A stretch of DNA of 10,969 nt from JALZHR01 sp036389695 (GTDB lineage Bacteria > Acidobacteriota > Blastocatellia > Pyrinomonadales > Pyrinomonadaceae). The DNA lies in NCBI GenBank assembly GCA_036389695.1, contig DASVWG010000481.1:1-10969 (forward strand), read 5' to 3'. Of the stretch, positions 5,894 to 10,969 are shown one piece after another. The translations under genes were made by a program, and so were the position numbers. Below the pieces are notes generated by a model that had not been told where the DNA came from, did no database searches, and saw only the letters and a list, made by a program, of their open reading frames with translations. Each line of letters opens with the position of its first letter. The first letter of the stretch is position 1.

Positions 5894-6676
5894 ATGTTAA
5901 TCGAACAAATCAAGCTGCACGAAAAATTCGGCTCGGCGCACCTCGACGCGCCGCGCAATGTGCTGGTTTATCTGCCGCCCGGATACGGCGCAAATCCTGA
6001 CCGGCGTTATCCGGTTTTTTATATGCACGACGGGCAGAATCTGATGAACGCCGGAGACGCTTTCGGCGGCGTCGCGTGGGGCGTGGACGAAACGGCGCAG
6101 AGGCTGATTCTGACGGGCGAAATCGAGCCGCTGATTATCGTCGGCATTTACAACGCGGGCGAAAAACGAATCGACGAATACACGCCCGTCAAAAGCGAAG
6201 CCGGCAGAATGAAAGGTCACGGCGGCAAAGCCGATTCTTACGGGCGAATGATTATCGAAGAATTGAAACCGTTTATCGACCGCGAATATCTGACCAAACC
6301 GGAGCGCGAATTTACCGGCATCGGCGGCTCGAGCCTGGGCGGCTTGGTGTCGTTTTATCTCGCCTTAAAGCGTCCCGACGTTTTCAGCCGCGTGGCGATC
6401 ATGTCGCCGGCGGTCTGGTGGGCGAATAATCAGATTATCCGCGAAACGGCGCGAATCGCCGAGCGTCTGCCGCTCAGAATCTGGCTCGACATCGGCAGGC
6501 GCGAAGGCTCGCGCATCAAGCATCAGGTGCGCGCGCTGAAAGAAATTCTGCTGGCAAACGGCTGGAAAAACGGCTTGGATTTCGCTTATCTGGAAATTCC
6601 CGAAGCGCGCCACGAAGAAGCGGCTTGGGCGGCGCGCTTCGACAAGGTTTTGCAATTTTTGTTTCCGGTTATTTAA
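5894..6676 (+). CDS. Putative esterase, alpha/beta-hydrolase (esterase D / Fes-like) family
   Basis: This 260-aa protein has the layout of the putative-esterase branch of alpha/beta hydrolases. There is an early RNVLVYLPPGY strand, then YPVFYMHDGQNLM (39-51), a long insert, and the nucleophile elbow GIGGSSLGG (142-150) with Ser147 in G-x-S-x-G. Likely partners are an acidic residue in the LDIGRREG segment (Asp199) and His240 in PEARHEEAAW. No signal peptide is visible, so it is probably cytoplasmic. Relatives include enterochelin esterase-like and acetyl-xylan esterase-like enzymes; the substrate cannot be read here. The start has TAAGG 13 nt upstream. A tandem-repeat hairpin lies between its stop and truB. 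Confidence 0.82.
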   Translation: MLIEQIKLHEKFGSAHLDAPRNVLVYLPPGYGANPDRRYPVFYMHDGQNLMNAGDAFGGVAWGVDETAQRLILTGEIEPLIIVGIYNAGEKRIDEYTPVKSEAGRMKGHGGKADSYGRMIIEELKPFIDREYLTKPEREFTGIGGSSLGGLVSFYLALKRPDVFSRVAIMSPAVWWANNQIIRETARIAERLPLRIWLDIGRREGSRIKHQVRALKEILLANGWKNGLDFAYLEIPEARHEEAAWAARFDKVLQFLFPVI

Positions 6677-6682
6677 TTTTTG

Positions 6683-6768
6683 AAGTGGAAAAGTGAAAAC
6701 GTGAAAAGGCGAAAAAGTTTTGCCGGTTCGCTCAACTTACTTTTTCACTTTTTCACTTTTCCACTTTT
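6683..6768 (+). repeat. Octamer-repeat inverted arms forming a long hairpin before truB
   Basis: The left arm (6683-6718) has four 8-bp units, AAGTGGAA, AAGTGAAA, ACGTGAAA and AGGCGAAA, then AAGT. The right arm (6739-6768) has ACTTTTTC twice, ACTTTTCC, then ACTTTT, abutting the truB ATG. The arms are near-complementary (GTGAAAA against TTTTCAC) across a ~20-nt loop, and the repetition allows several registers. It fills nearly the whole 92-bp gap. It could end esterase transcription or modulate truB translation; both are inferred. Confidence 0.75.
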
Positions 6769-7728
6769 ATGGACGGAATTTTAATTATCGACAAGCCCGC
6801 CGGAATCACTTCGCACGATGTCGTCGCGCGCTGTCGCCGGATTTTAAAAACAAAGCGCGTCGGGCATACCGGCACGCTCGACCCGTTTGCGACCGGCGTG
6901 GTCGTGATTCTGGTCGGCAAAGCGACGCGGCTGGCGCAATTTCTGGATAAGGACGCGAAAGAATATGAAGCGGTCGCGCGGTTGGGATTTGAAACCGACA
7001 CGGGCGACCTGACAGGGAGTCCAAAGTCCAAAGTCCAAAGTCCAAAGTCTGTTTCCGCCGCCGAAATCGAAAAGGTTTTAAGTGATTTTCGCGGCGAAAT
7101 TGAGCAGACGCCGCCGATGTATTCCGCCAAGAAAATCGAAGGCAAAAAACTCTACGAGCTGGCGCGAAAAGGCATCGAGATTGAGCGAAAGCCCGTCAAA
7201 ATTACGATTTACGAACTGGAATTATTAAGCCGTCAGCCGTCAGCGGTCAGCAGTCAGCAGCAAGAGGAAAACGACAACGAACAAAACACGAAGGACGAAG
7301 GACAAAGGACGAAAGACTTTTCTTTGCGCGTCGTCTGCTCCGCCGGAACTTACATTCGGACTCTGGCGGAAGACATCGGCAGGCGGCTCGAAACCGGCGC
7401 TCATCTTGCCGCATTGAGACGCACGCGGGCGGGAAAATTCGATTTGTCGCAAGCCGTGACGCTCGAAGAATTGGAAGAAATCGTCGGCGAAAACAAAATC
7501 GACCGTCTTTTGATTTCGATGAACGAAGCCCTGGCGCATCTGCCGGAAATAAAGCTTTCGGACGAGGAAGCCGGAAAAACGCGAAACGGTATGAAGCTGA
7601 GATTTGAAGCGGCGCAAACAGGTGATAATCAGGCGTTTCGCTTAACCGACAAAAGCGAAAATCTGATTGCCGTCGGTTTTTACCACGAAGCGGAAAAAAT
7701 TATTCAACCGAAAGTGGTTTTGGTGTAA
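6769..7728 (+). CDS. truB: tRNA pseudouridine(55) synthase TruB
   Basis: This 319-aa cytoplasmic enzyme isomerises U55 to pseudouridine in the T-loop of tRNAs. The N-terminus GILIIDKPAGITSHDVV (3-19) and the catalytic motif GHTGTLDPFATG (32-43, nucleophile Asp38) are diagnostic. Further family blocks are QTPPMYSAKKIEGKKLYELAR (113-133) and CSAGTYIRTLAEDIG (190-204), followed by LRRTRAG. Two segments look inserted and coincide with heptamer arrays: about 84-95 (SPKSKVQSPKS) after ETDTGD, and about 155-183, a hydrophilic Gln/Asn/Lys/Asp-rich stretch before FSLRVVC. Both are at variable loops and leave the core motifs intact. There is no Shine-Dalgarno; the ATG abuts the right arm of the upstream hairpin. 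Confidence 0.96.
   Translation: MDGILIIDKPAGITSHDVVARCRRILKTKRVGHTGTLDPFATGVVVILVGKATRLAQFLDKDAKEYEAVARLGFETDTGDLTGSPKSKVQSPKSVSAAEIEKVLSDFRGEIEQTPPMYSAKKIEGKKLYELARKGIEIERKPVKITIYELELLSRQPSAVSSQQQEENDNEQNTKDEGQRTKDFSLRVVCSAGTYIRTLAEDIGRRLETGAHLAALRRTRAGKFDLSQAVTLEELEEIVGENKIDRLLISMNEALAHLPEIKLSDEEAGKTRNGMKLRFEAAQTGDNQAFRLTDKSENLIAVGFYHEAEKIIQPKVVLV
7018..7049. repeat. Heptamer array AGTCCAA x4 inside truB
   Basis: Four perfect copies of AGTCCAA (period 7) plus a partial AGTC. Because 7 is not a multiple of 3, the unit is read in three frames and gives a 7-residue repeat (SPKSKVQ). It lies at a variable loop of TruB, after the ETDTGD motif. Confidence 0.9.
7229..7260. repeat. Heptamer array GCNGTCA x4 inside truB
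   Basis: Four units, GCCGTCA, GCCGTCA, GCGGTCA and GCAGTCA, then GCAG. Only the third base of the unit varies. It encodes Ser/Gln-rich residues in the second TruB insertion. Confidence 0.85.
7288..7317. repeat. Heptamer array ACRAARG x4 inside truB
   Basis: Four units, ACGAAGG, ACGAAGG, ACAAAGG and ACGAAAG, then AC. It starts 27 bp after the GCNGTCA array, so the two together make one ~89-bp insertion encoding a hydrophilic loop. Confidence 0.8.
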
Positions 7729-7752
7729 AATTACCGCGAGATTAAAATTTTT

Positions 7753-7836
7753 GAATTTTGAATTTTGAATTTTGAATTTTGAATGAGTCGTCAATCGGCT
7801 AACTTAAAACTCAAAACTCATAATTCAAAACTTTCA
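7753..7836 (+). repeat. Heptamer-repeat inverted arms between truB and the hydrolase gene
   Basis: The left arm has four perfect GAATTTT units (7753-7780) ending in GAATGAGT. The right arm (7802-7836) has about five degenerate ACTCAAA-type units, the reverse complement of TTTGAGT, so the arms can pair across a ~13-nt loop. It occupies most of the 116-bp gap and ends 8 nt before the ATG at 7845. The architecture matches the element before truB, and both right arms begin with AACTTA. No clear promoter or Shine-Dalgarno is seen outside it. Confidence 0.75.
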
Positions 7837-7844
7837 TAAAGACT

Positions 7845-8855
7845 ATGAAAAAAAGATATTTAGCGGCAGGCGCAGGCTTGGGAGCTATCGGCGGTTTGAT
7901 TGCGTTGAAAATGTTGACGCGGGCGGGCGAAGTTAATTGGGACGACGTTTCCGAAATGGTTCCGCACGCCGAAAACTCGCATTTTACGGACGTTGACGGC
8001 TTGCATCTGCATTACCAGCAATTCGGCGAGCGCACGGCTCCCGTTCTGCTTTTGATTCACGGCTACACGGCTTCGACCGCCGTCTGGCGAACGGTCGCGC
8101 CGAAGATTGCCGAACGAGGCTTTCAGGTTATCGCCGTCGATTTAATCGGTTTCGGTTATTCGAGCAAGCCCGCGTGGTTCGATTATTCGATTCAATCGCA
8201 GGCGCGCGTCGTTTCAAGGTTTATGAATCGCCTCGGCATCGGAAAAGCGACGGTCGTCGGCAGCTCTTACGGCGGCGCGGTCGCCTCGACGCTCGCGCTT
8301 GATTATCCGGAACGCGTCGAAAAACTGGTGCTCGTCGATGCCGTCTGCAACGACGACCCGAAACGTCATCCGATTTTGCGCCTGGCAAATCTGCCGGGAA
8401 TGGGCGAAGTTATTTCGGCGTTTTTGATAGATTCGCCGCGCTTTGTTCGTCGTCGGCTGCAAAACACGATAGCGCCCGCCAATCATCATTTGATAACCGA
8501 CGAAAGAATCCAGACGATTCGCCGCCCGCTGCACGCGAAAAACGCGCATCGTTCCGTTTTGCAGACGGCGCGCAGCTGGAACGCCTGCCGCATCGAGCAG
8601 GACGCTCAGTTTATCACGCAGCCGACGCTGCTCGTCTGGGGCGAAAACGACACGATTATCCCGATTCAGACCGGCTATAAAATGCACGACGCGATTCTCA
8701 ATTCGCGCCTCGTCGTTTTCAAAGACTGCGGTCACGTTCCGCAGGAAGAAAAGCCGGAAAATTTCGTCGCGGTCGTCGCGGGATTTGCCGGAGACAAAAA
8801 AGGCAAAATTGAAGTTGCCGAAAACGAGCAGATGCGGATGGAAGCAAATAGATAG
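7845..8855 (+). CDS. Membrane-anchored alpha/beta hydrolase
   Basis: This 336-aa protein begins with a basic n-region (KKRY) and a Gly/Ala-rich hydrophobic segment (about 6-24) with no clear cleavage site, so it is probably an inner-membrane signal anchor with the enzyme outside. The hydrolase fold follows: oxyanion-hole motif LLLIHGYTAS (68-77), VIAVDLIGFGYSSKP (95-109), nucleophile elbow VVGSSYGG (137-144) with Ser141, the acid in VWGENDTIIP (Asp269), and the base in KDCGHVPQEEKP (His297). The complete triad suggests an active enzyme. It resembles the broad family that includes meta-cleavage hydrolases, lipases and haloalkane dehalogenases; the substrate is not predictable. The last ~25 residues are a charged tail. 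It may be co-transcribed with truB. Confidence 0.85.
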   Translation: MKKRYLAAGAGLGAIGGLIALKMLTRAGEVNWDDVSEMVPHAENSHFTDVDGLHLHYQQFGERTAPVLLLIHGYTASTAVWRTVAPKIAERGFQVIAVDLIGFGYSSKPAWFDYSIQSQARVVSRFMNRLGIGKATVVGSSYGGAVASTLALDYPERVEKLVLVDAVCNDDPKRHPILRLANLPGMGEVISAFLIDSPRFVRRRLQNTIAPANHHLITDERIQTIRRPLHAKNAHRSVLQTARSWNACRIEQDAQFITQPTLLVWGENDTIIPIQTGYKMHDAILNSRLVVFKDCGHVPQEEKPENFVAVVAGFAGDKKGKIEVAENEQMRMEANR

Positions 8856-8903
8856 CGGTTGGTAAATCTTGTTTTACTCAAGGCGGAAGACTACACTTAT
8901 TTT

Positions 8904-9197
8904 GTGAATTTTGAGTGGGATGAGGATAAAAACAAAGAGAATATTCGTAAACACGGCTTTGATTTTGCCGATGCCTGGGAAGTTTTTGAAGCTCCTCTGC
9001 GAGTCGCCTTAGATACGCGAGAGAATTATGGTGAAAACCGTTGGAACGGAATCGGTTTTCTCGGAAATCGAATTGTCGTGATAACGTTTACTCATCGTGG
9101 CGAGGACACGATACGAATTATTTCTTTGCGAAAAGCATTAAAACATGAGCGTAAAAGATTTGAAGAAGCCATCAGAAACAGATTGGACAAAAATTGA
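8904..9197 (+). CDS. brnT: BrnT-family toxin (DUF497), type II toxin-antitoxin
   Basis: BrnT toxins are small RelE-fold ribonucleases that inhibit translation and are neutralised by BrnA. The sequence starts with the family signature FEWDEDKNKENIRKHGFDF (3-21), followed by AWEVFEAP, a central GFLGNRIVVITFTHRGEDTIRIIS strand region and the closing R-K-A-x4-ER motif. I chose the GTG at 8904 because it places the signature at residue 3 and gives the usual ~97 aa. An in-frame TTG at 8859 would add 15 residues with no family resemblance. Neither start has a good Shine-Dalgarno. TTGTTT (8869-8874) and TACACT (8892-8897), 17 bp apart, could be a weak promoter placing transcription near 8904. The next gene overlaps its 3' end by 53 bp. 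Confidence 0.85.
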   Translation: MNFEWDEDKNKENIRKHGFDFADAWEVFEAPLRVALDTRENYGENRWNGIGFLGNRIVVITFTHRGEDTIRIISLRKALKHERKRFEEAIRNRLDKN

Positions 9198-9411
9198 CCG
9201 GATGACGGACGAAGAAATTGATACTTCCGACATTCCGCCGTTGGATGAAGAGTTTTTCGCCAGAGCCGAATGGCGAATGCCTGCGAAAAAAAAGACAGTT
9301 ACCCTGAGTGTTGATTCCGAAGTCTTGAAATGGTTCGAATCACAGGGCGCAGACTTCCAGCAGCGCATCAACGCGGCGTTAAGAATCTACGCCGAGGCGC
9401 ATCGGGAATAG
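9145..9411 (+). CDS. brnA: BrnA-family antitoxin (DUF4415)
   Basis: This 88-aa protein is the cognate antitoxin. Its N-terminal half holds the conserved TDEEIDTSDIPPLDEEFFARA segment (about 21-41), which is toxin-binding and probably disordered alone. Its C-terminal half is a ribbon-helix-helix DNA-binding domain: strand KKTVTLSVD, then EVLKWFESQG and DFQQRINAALRIYAEAH. BrnA normally binds BrnT and autorepresses the operon. The start at 9145 lies inside brnT in the +1 frame and retains the TDWTKIDRMTDEE lead-in common in relatives. A second ATG at 9202, 4 bp past the brnT stop, would give a 69-aa form. No Shine-Dalgarno is visible, suggesting translational coupling. The toxin-first order and overlap are typical of brnTA. 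Confidence 0.87.
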   Translation: MSVKDLKKPSETDWTKIDRMTDEEIDTSDIPPLDEEFFARAEWRMPAKKKTVTLSVDSEVLKWFESQGADFQQRINAALRIYAEAHRE

Positions 9412-9543
9412 CTTAGCTGAAACAAAGCGCGTCATCATTAAGTTGCACAAAACAATTTATATTTACCATTTGTTCAATGATAAATTTTTACCTGCACCGA
9501 TAGCTTCATACTCTAACTCTAAATTGGTTATACAAAAATTTTC

Positions 9544-9550
9544 GGGAGGT
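9544..9550 (+). promoter_or_regulatory. Strong ribosome binding site for the gene at 9559
   Basis: GGGAGGT ends 8 nt before the ATG at 9559, the strongest Shine-Dalgarno in the right half of the window. The 147-bp gap upstream (9412-9558) is AT-rich. I could not identify a convincing -35/-10 pair or terminator in it. Confidence 0.7.
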
Positions 9551-9558
9551 AGTTTCGG

Positions 9559-10494
9559 ATGCGTTTTTTATTCGGTCTTGTAATCGCTTGTCTCGTCGCT
9601 TGCCAATCGTTTGTCGCCGCGCAGATTACGCTCGTGCCGCCGTCGGACAAGTATCCGCGGAGCTTTGAGAAGATAAAAAAATATGCCGAACGCAGCGAGT
9701 GGAAAGTCGATGTTCCGGTGAAAAGGGAAGGCGGGCGCGTCAGCCCGCGGGCGCTGCGTTTGATTGTGCCGTCGCCGTTTACGGCGGGCGGCGATTCGAT
9801 TGCGAAAAACTCGCTGCTGCCGACTACGCCGCAGTCTTCGATTTATCGTTTTAAATATCTCGACGTTTCCGCCGACGTGCAGCCCGAATTTCCGTTTAAA
9901 TACGTGGAAGTCGATTGGAACACGGAAGGCGCGCCGCGCGGTCCGAACGGGTCTTTTATCACGCCGCATTATGATTTTCATTTTTATGTGAAAGACCGCG
10001 CGTTTGTCGAAAAAGATATGGAATGTATGACAAGCGGGAAAACCTGCGATTCGCAGAAAACCGGCTATCATCAAATGCGGCATTTTCTGGATTTGCCGCC
10101 CGACCGCTTTATACCGGAAAAATATTTTCCCGATAACGACAGCTCGATTACCGAGATGGGAATGCACACGCTGGACGGCAACTTCAATTACACGGTCGAT
10201 AACGTCAATCACAATCCGGTTATCATCTACGGCACGTTTGACGGCGAGCTGGCGTTTCTGGAAGTCTCGATGACGCTTTACGGATTTCAGGACGCGATGA
10301 AGGCGGCGCGGAAAGGGCAAAAATTGAGTTGGGATATTTTGCAGCCGAAGGCTTACGCCTTTCCGTGGTGGGCGACGAAAGTCACGCTCGAATATCTGCC
10401 CGCCAGCAAATCATTCGCTTTTGAATTCGACGGCTTTGAGCTGAGAAAAGTCGAGCCGTATCGCAGAACCGGACGGCAGACAACTCCGGATTAG
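9559..10494 (+). CDS. Exported protein resembling the TTHB210-like/DUF5602 family
   Basis: This 311-aa protein has an N-terminal signal (FLFGLVIACLVACQSFVAA). LVAC (12-15) fits a lipobox with Cys15, but cleavage after VAA (residues 19-21) by signal peptidase I is equally possible. The C-terminal half resembles the TTHB210-like domain: FKYVEVDWNTEG (113-124), PHYDFHFYV (136-144), MGMHTLDG (200-207), and IIYGTFDGELAFLEVSMTLYGF (222-243), recalling the family's GxH and YGxxDGxxxFxE blocks. H137, H141, H203 and E235 are candidate ligands for a metal or active site, by inference only. C156 and C163 (ECMTSGKTC) could form a disulfide in the oxidising cell envelope. I know of no established function for the family. 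It stands alone, with intergenic gaps on both sides. Confidence 0.6.
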   Translation: MRFLFGLVIACLVACQSFVAAQITLVPPSDKYPRSFEKIKKYAERSEWKVDVPVKREGGRVSPRALRLIVPSPFTAGGDSIAKNSLLPTTPQSSIYRFKYLDVSADVQPEFPFKYVEVDWNTEGAPRGPNGSFITPHYDFHFYVKDRAFVEKDMECMTSGKTCDSQKTGYHQMRHFLDLPPDRFIPEKYFPDNDSSITEMGMHTLDGNFNYTVDNVNHNPVIIYGTFDGELAFLEVSMTLYGFQDAMKAARKGQKLSWDILQPKAYAFPWWATKVTLEYLPASKSFAFEFDGFELRKVEPYRRTGRQTTPD

Positions 10495-10513
10495 TTAAGA
10501 TAAATCAAAATAA

Positions 10514-10544
10514 AATCCTGAAAAATCTTCAGCAATCCTGAAAA
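10514..10544. repeat. Direct repeat AATCCTGAAAA, 20-bp period
   Basis: The 11-mer AATCCTGAAAA occurs at 10514-10524 and 10534-10544, two helical turns apart, with a degenerate related copy (AATCTTCAGCA) between. It sits in the gap before the last gene, about 50 bp upstream of that gene's predicted promoter. It could be a phased regulator site or another short tandem repeat. Confidence 0.5.
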
Positions 10545-10590
10545 TTTCAATCGTTTGTGACAAAACTATAAATAAATAATAAATTTGAAA

Positions 10591-10619
10591 TTGCAAACCG
10601 TGCAAGATAGGAGTATGTT
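10591..10619 (+). promoter_or_regulatory. Candidate promoter for the gene at 10672
   Basis: TTGCAA (10591-10596), a 17-bp spacer and TATGTT (10614-10619) match the consensus at four of six positions each. The start would be near 10626. A perfect 7-bp hairpin (TTGAAGA-TTT-TCTTCAA, 10624-10640) then lies at the 5' end of the transcript. Confidence 0.4.
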
Positions 10620-10657
10620 GCTTTTGAAGATTTTCTTCAACTCATTAAAAAATAAAA

Positions 10658-10663
10658 AAGGAG
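10658..10663 (+). promoter_or_regulatory. Shine-Dalgarno for the gene at 10672
   Basis: AAGGAG ends 8 nt before the ATG at 10672, which strongly supports that start although the gene runs off the window. Confidence 0.75.
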
Positions 10664-10671
10664 CATATATT

Positions 10672-10969
10672 ATGCCTGCAAATGAACAGGATGTTACCAA
10701 CTTAATCAAATCAGGAAATGTTGACCCGTCAGAACTCGAAAAGTTGTTTTCTTCCGATTCCGAATCGGCATCGCTTGTCGATGTGGTTTCGATTTCGGGC
10801 TGGGAAGTAGTTTATAGTTCATCGACCGGACAACTCAGCGAATATGCGACAATCACGGCAACCGCCGGCAATCAGATAACCGGACTCGGAATGCTGGCTT
10901 ATAAGACCAACAGCTCGACTGTGTTTTGTCTGGAATATAATAACGGCTACAGCGCGTCTTCAATAAACG
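10672..10969 (+). CDS. Unrecognised protein, 3'-truncated by the window edge
   Basis: The frame is open from ATG 10672 to the end of the window (99 full codons, no stop). I do not recognise the product. There is no signal peptide. The first ~35 residues are polar and acidic, probably helical (NEQDVTNLIKSGNVDPSELE then KLFSSDSES). The rest is rich in Ser, Thr, Gly and Tyr with alternating beta-type patterns (GWEVVYSSSTGQLSEY, GLGMLAYKTNSSTVFCLEY), containing a single Cys so far. A short helical leader followed by a Ser/Thr/Gly-rich region could suggest a small secreted or post-translationally processed protein, but no diagnostic motif is present. The strong Shine-Dalgarno and the candidate promoter argue that it is a real gene. 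Confidence 0.6.
   Translation, partial: MPANEQDVTNLIKSGNVDPSELEKLFSSDSESASLVDVVSISGWEVVYSSSTGQLSEYATITATAGNQITGLGMLAYKTNSSTVFCLEYNNGYSASSIN

Noticed and set aside
7018..7317. CRISPR-like array in truB
   Set aside because: The units are 7 bp, contiguous and without spacers, and lie inside a conserved gene.
8859..8903. TTG start for brnT at 8859
   Set aside because: The 15 added residues have no family resemblance and there is no ribosome site. The GTG at 8904 gives the typical BrnT length, but the choice is not certain.
9568..10320. 250-codon minus-strand frame opposite the exported protein
   Set aside because: It is Arg-rich with no motif or ribosome site, while the + strand frame has a signal peptide, a strong Shine-Dalgarno and family-like blocks.
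10672..10969. RiPP precursor peptide
   Set aside because: There is no leader-core motif such as a double Gly, no Cys-rich core and no modifying enzyme in the window, and the protein is already at least 99 residues.

Overview
The window is an ordinary-looking bacterial chromosome segment: moderately GC-rich coding DNA, dense gene packing and AT-rich intergenic gaps. The AlaRS style, the recX-alaS pairing and the housekeeping/accessory mix suggest an environmental Gram-negative bacterium. My best guess is Acidobacteriota (Blastocatellia-like). That is an inference from protein 'feel', since no rRNA or other marker settles it.

Layout, left to right. (1) 75-1780: an Lrp/AsnC-type regulator followed 30 bp later by a YedA-like drug/metabolite exporter. 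The pair has a sigma70-like promoter overlapped by a palindrome and ends in a strong hairpin terminator. (2) 1805-2316: a self-contained transcription unit for an 81-aa secreted, Cys- and Trp-rich peptide, with its own promoter, long leader, perfect Shine-Dalgarno and a 40-bp perfectly palindromic terminator shared with the convergent alaS. (3) 2369-5812, minus strand: recX then alaS. The alaS gene carries an exactly 120-bp palindromic repeat inserted in codon register. (4) 5894-8855, plus strand: a putative esterase, truB, and a membrane-anchored alpha/beta hydrolase. Short tandem-repeat arrays of 7-8 bp flank and interrupt truB. (5) 8904-9411: a BrnT/BrnA toxin-antitoxin module. (6) 9559-10494: an exported protein resembling the TTHB210-like/DUF5602 family. 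(7) 10672 to the right edge: the start of an unrecognised gene, open at the window end.

The most interesting material is repeat biology rather than a new gene cluster. Two translation-related housekeeping genes (alaS, truB) carry repeat DNA in frame at likely loop positions. The alaS element contains two opposed hairpins whose six sequence differences form three compensated base-pair swaps, which is good internal evidence that the folded form has been selected. Around truB there are five short-unit arrays, mostly four units each. The two intergenic ones have opposed arms that can fold into hairpins next to start codons. The small Cys/Trp-rich secreted peptide is the best candidate for an undescribed gene product.
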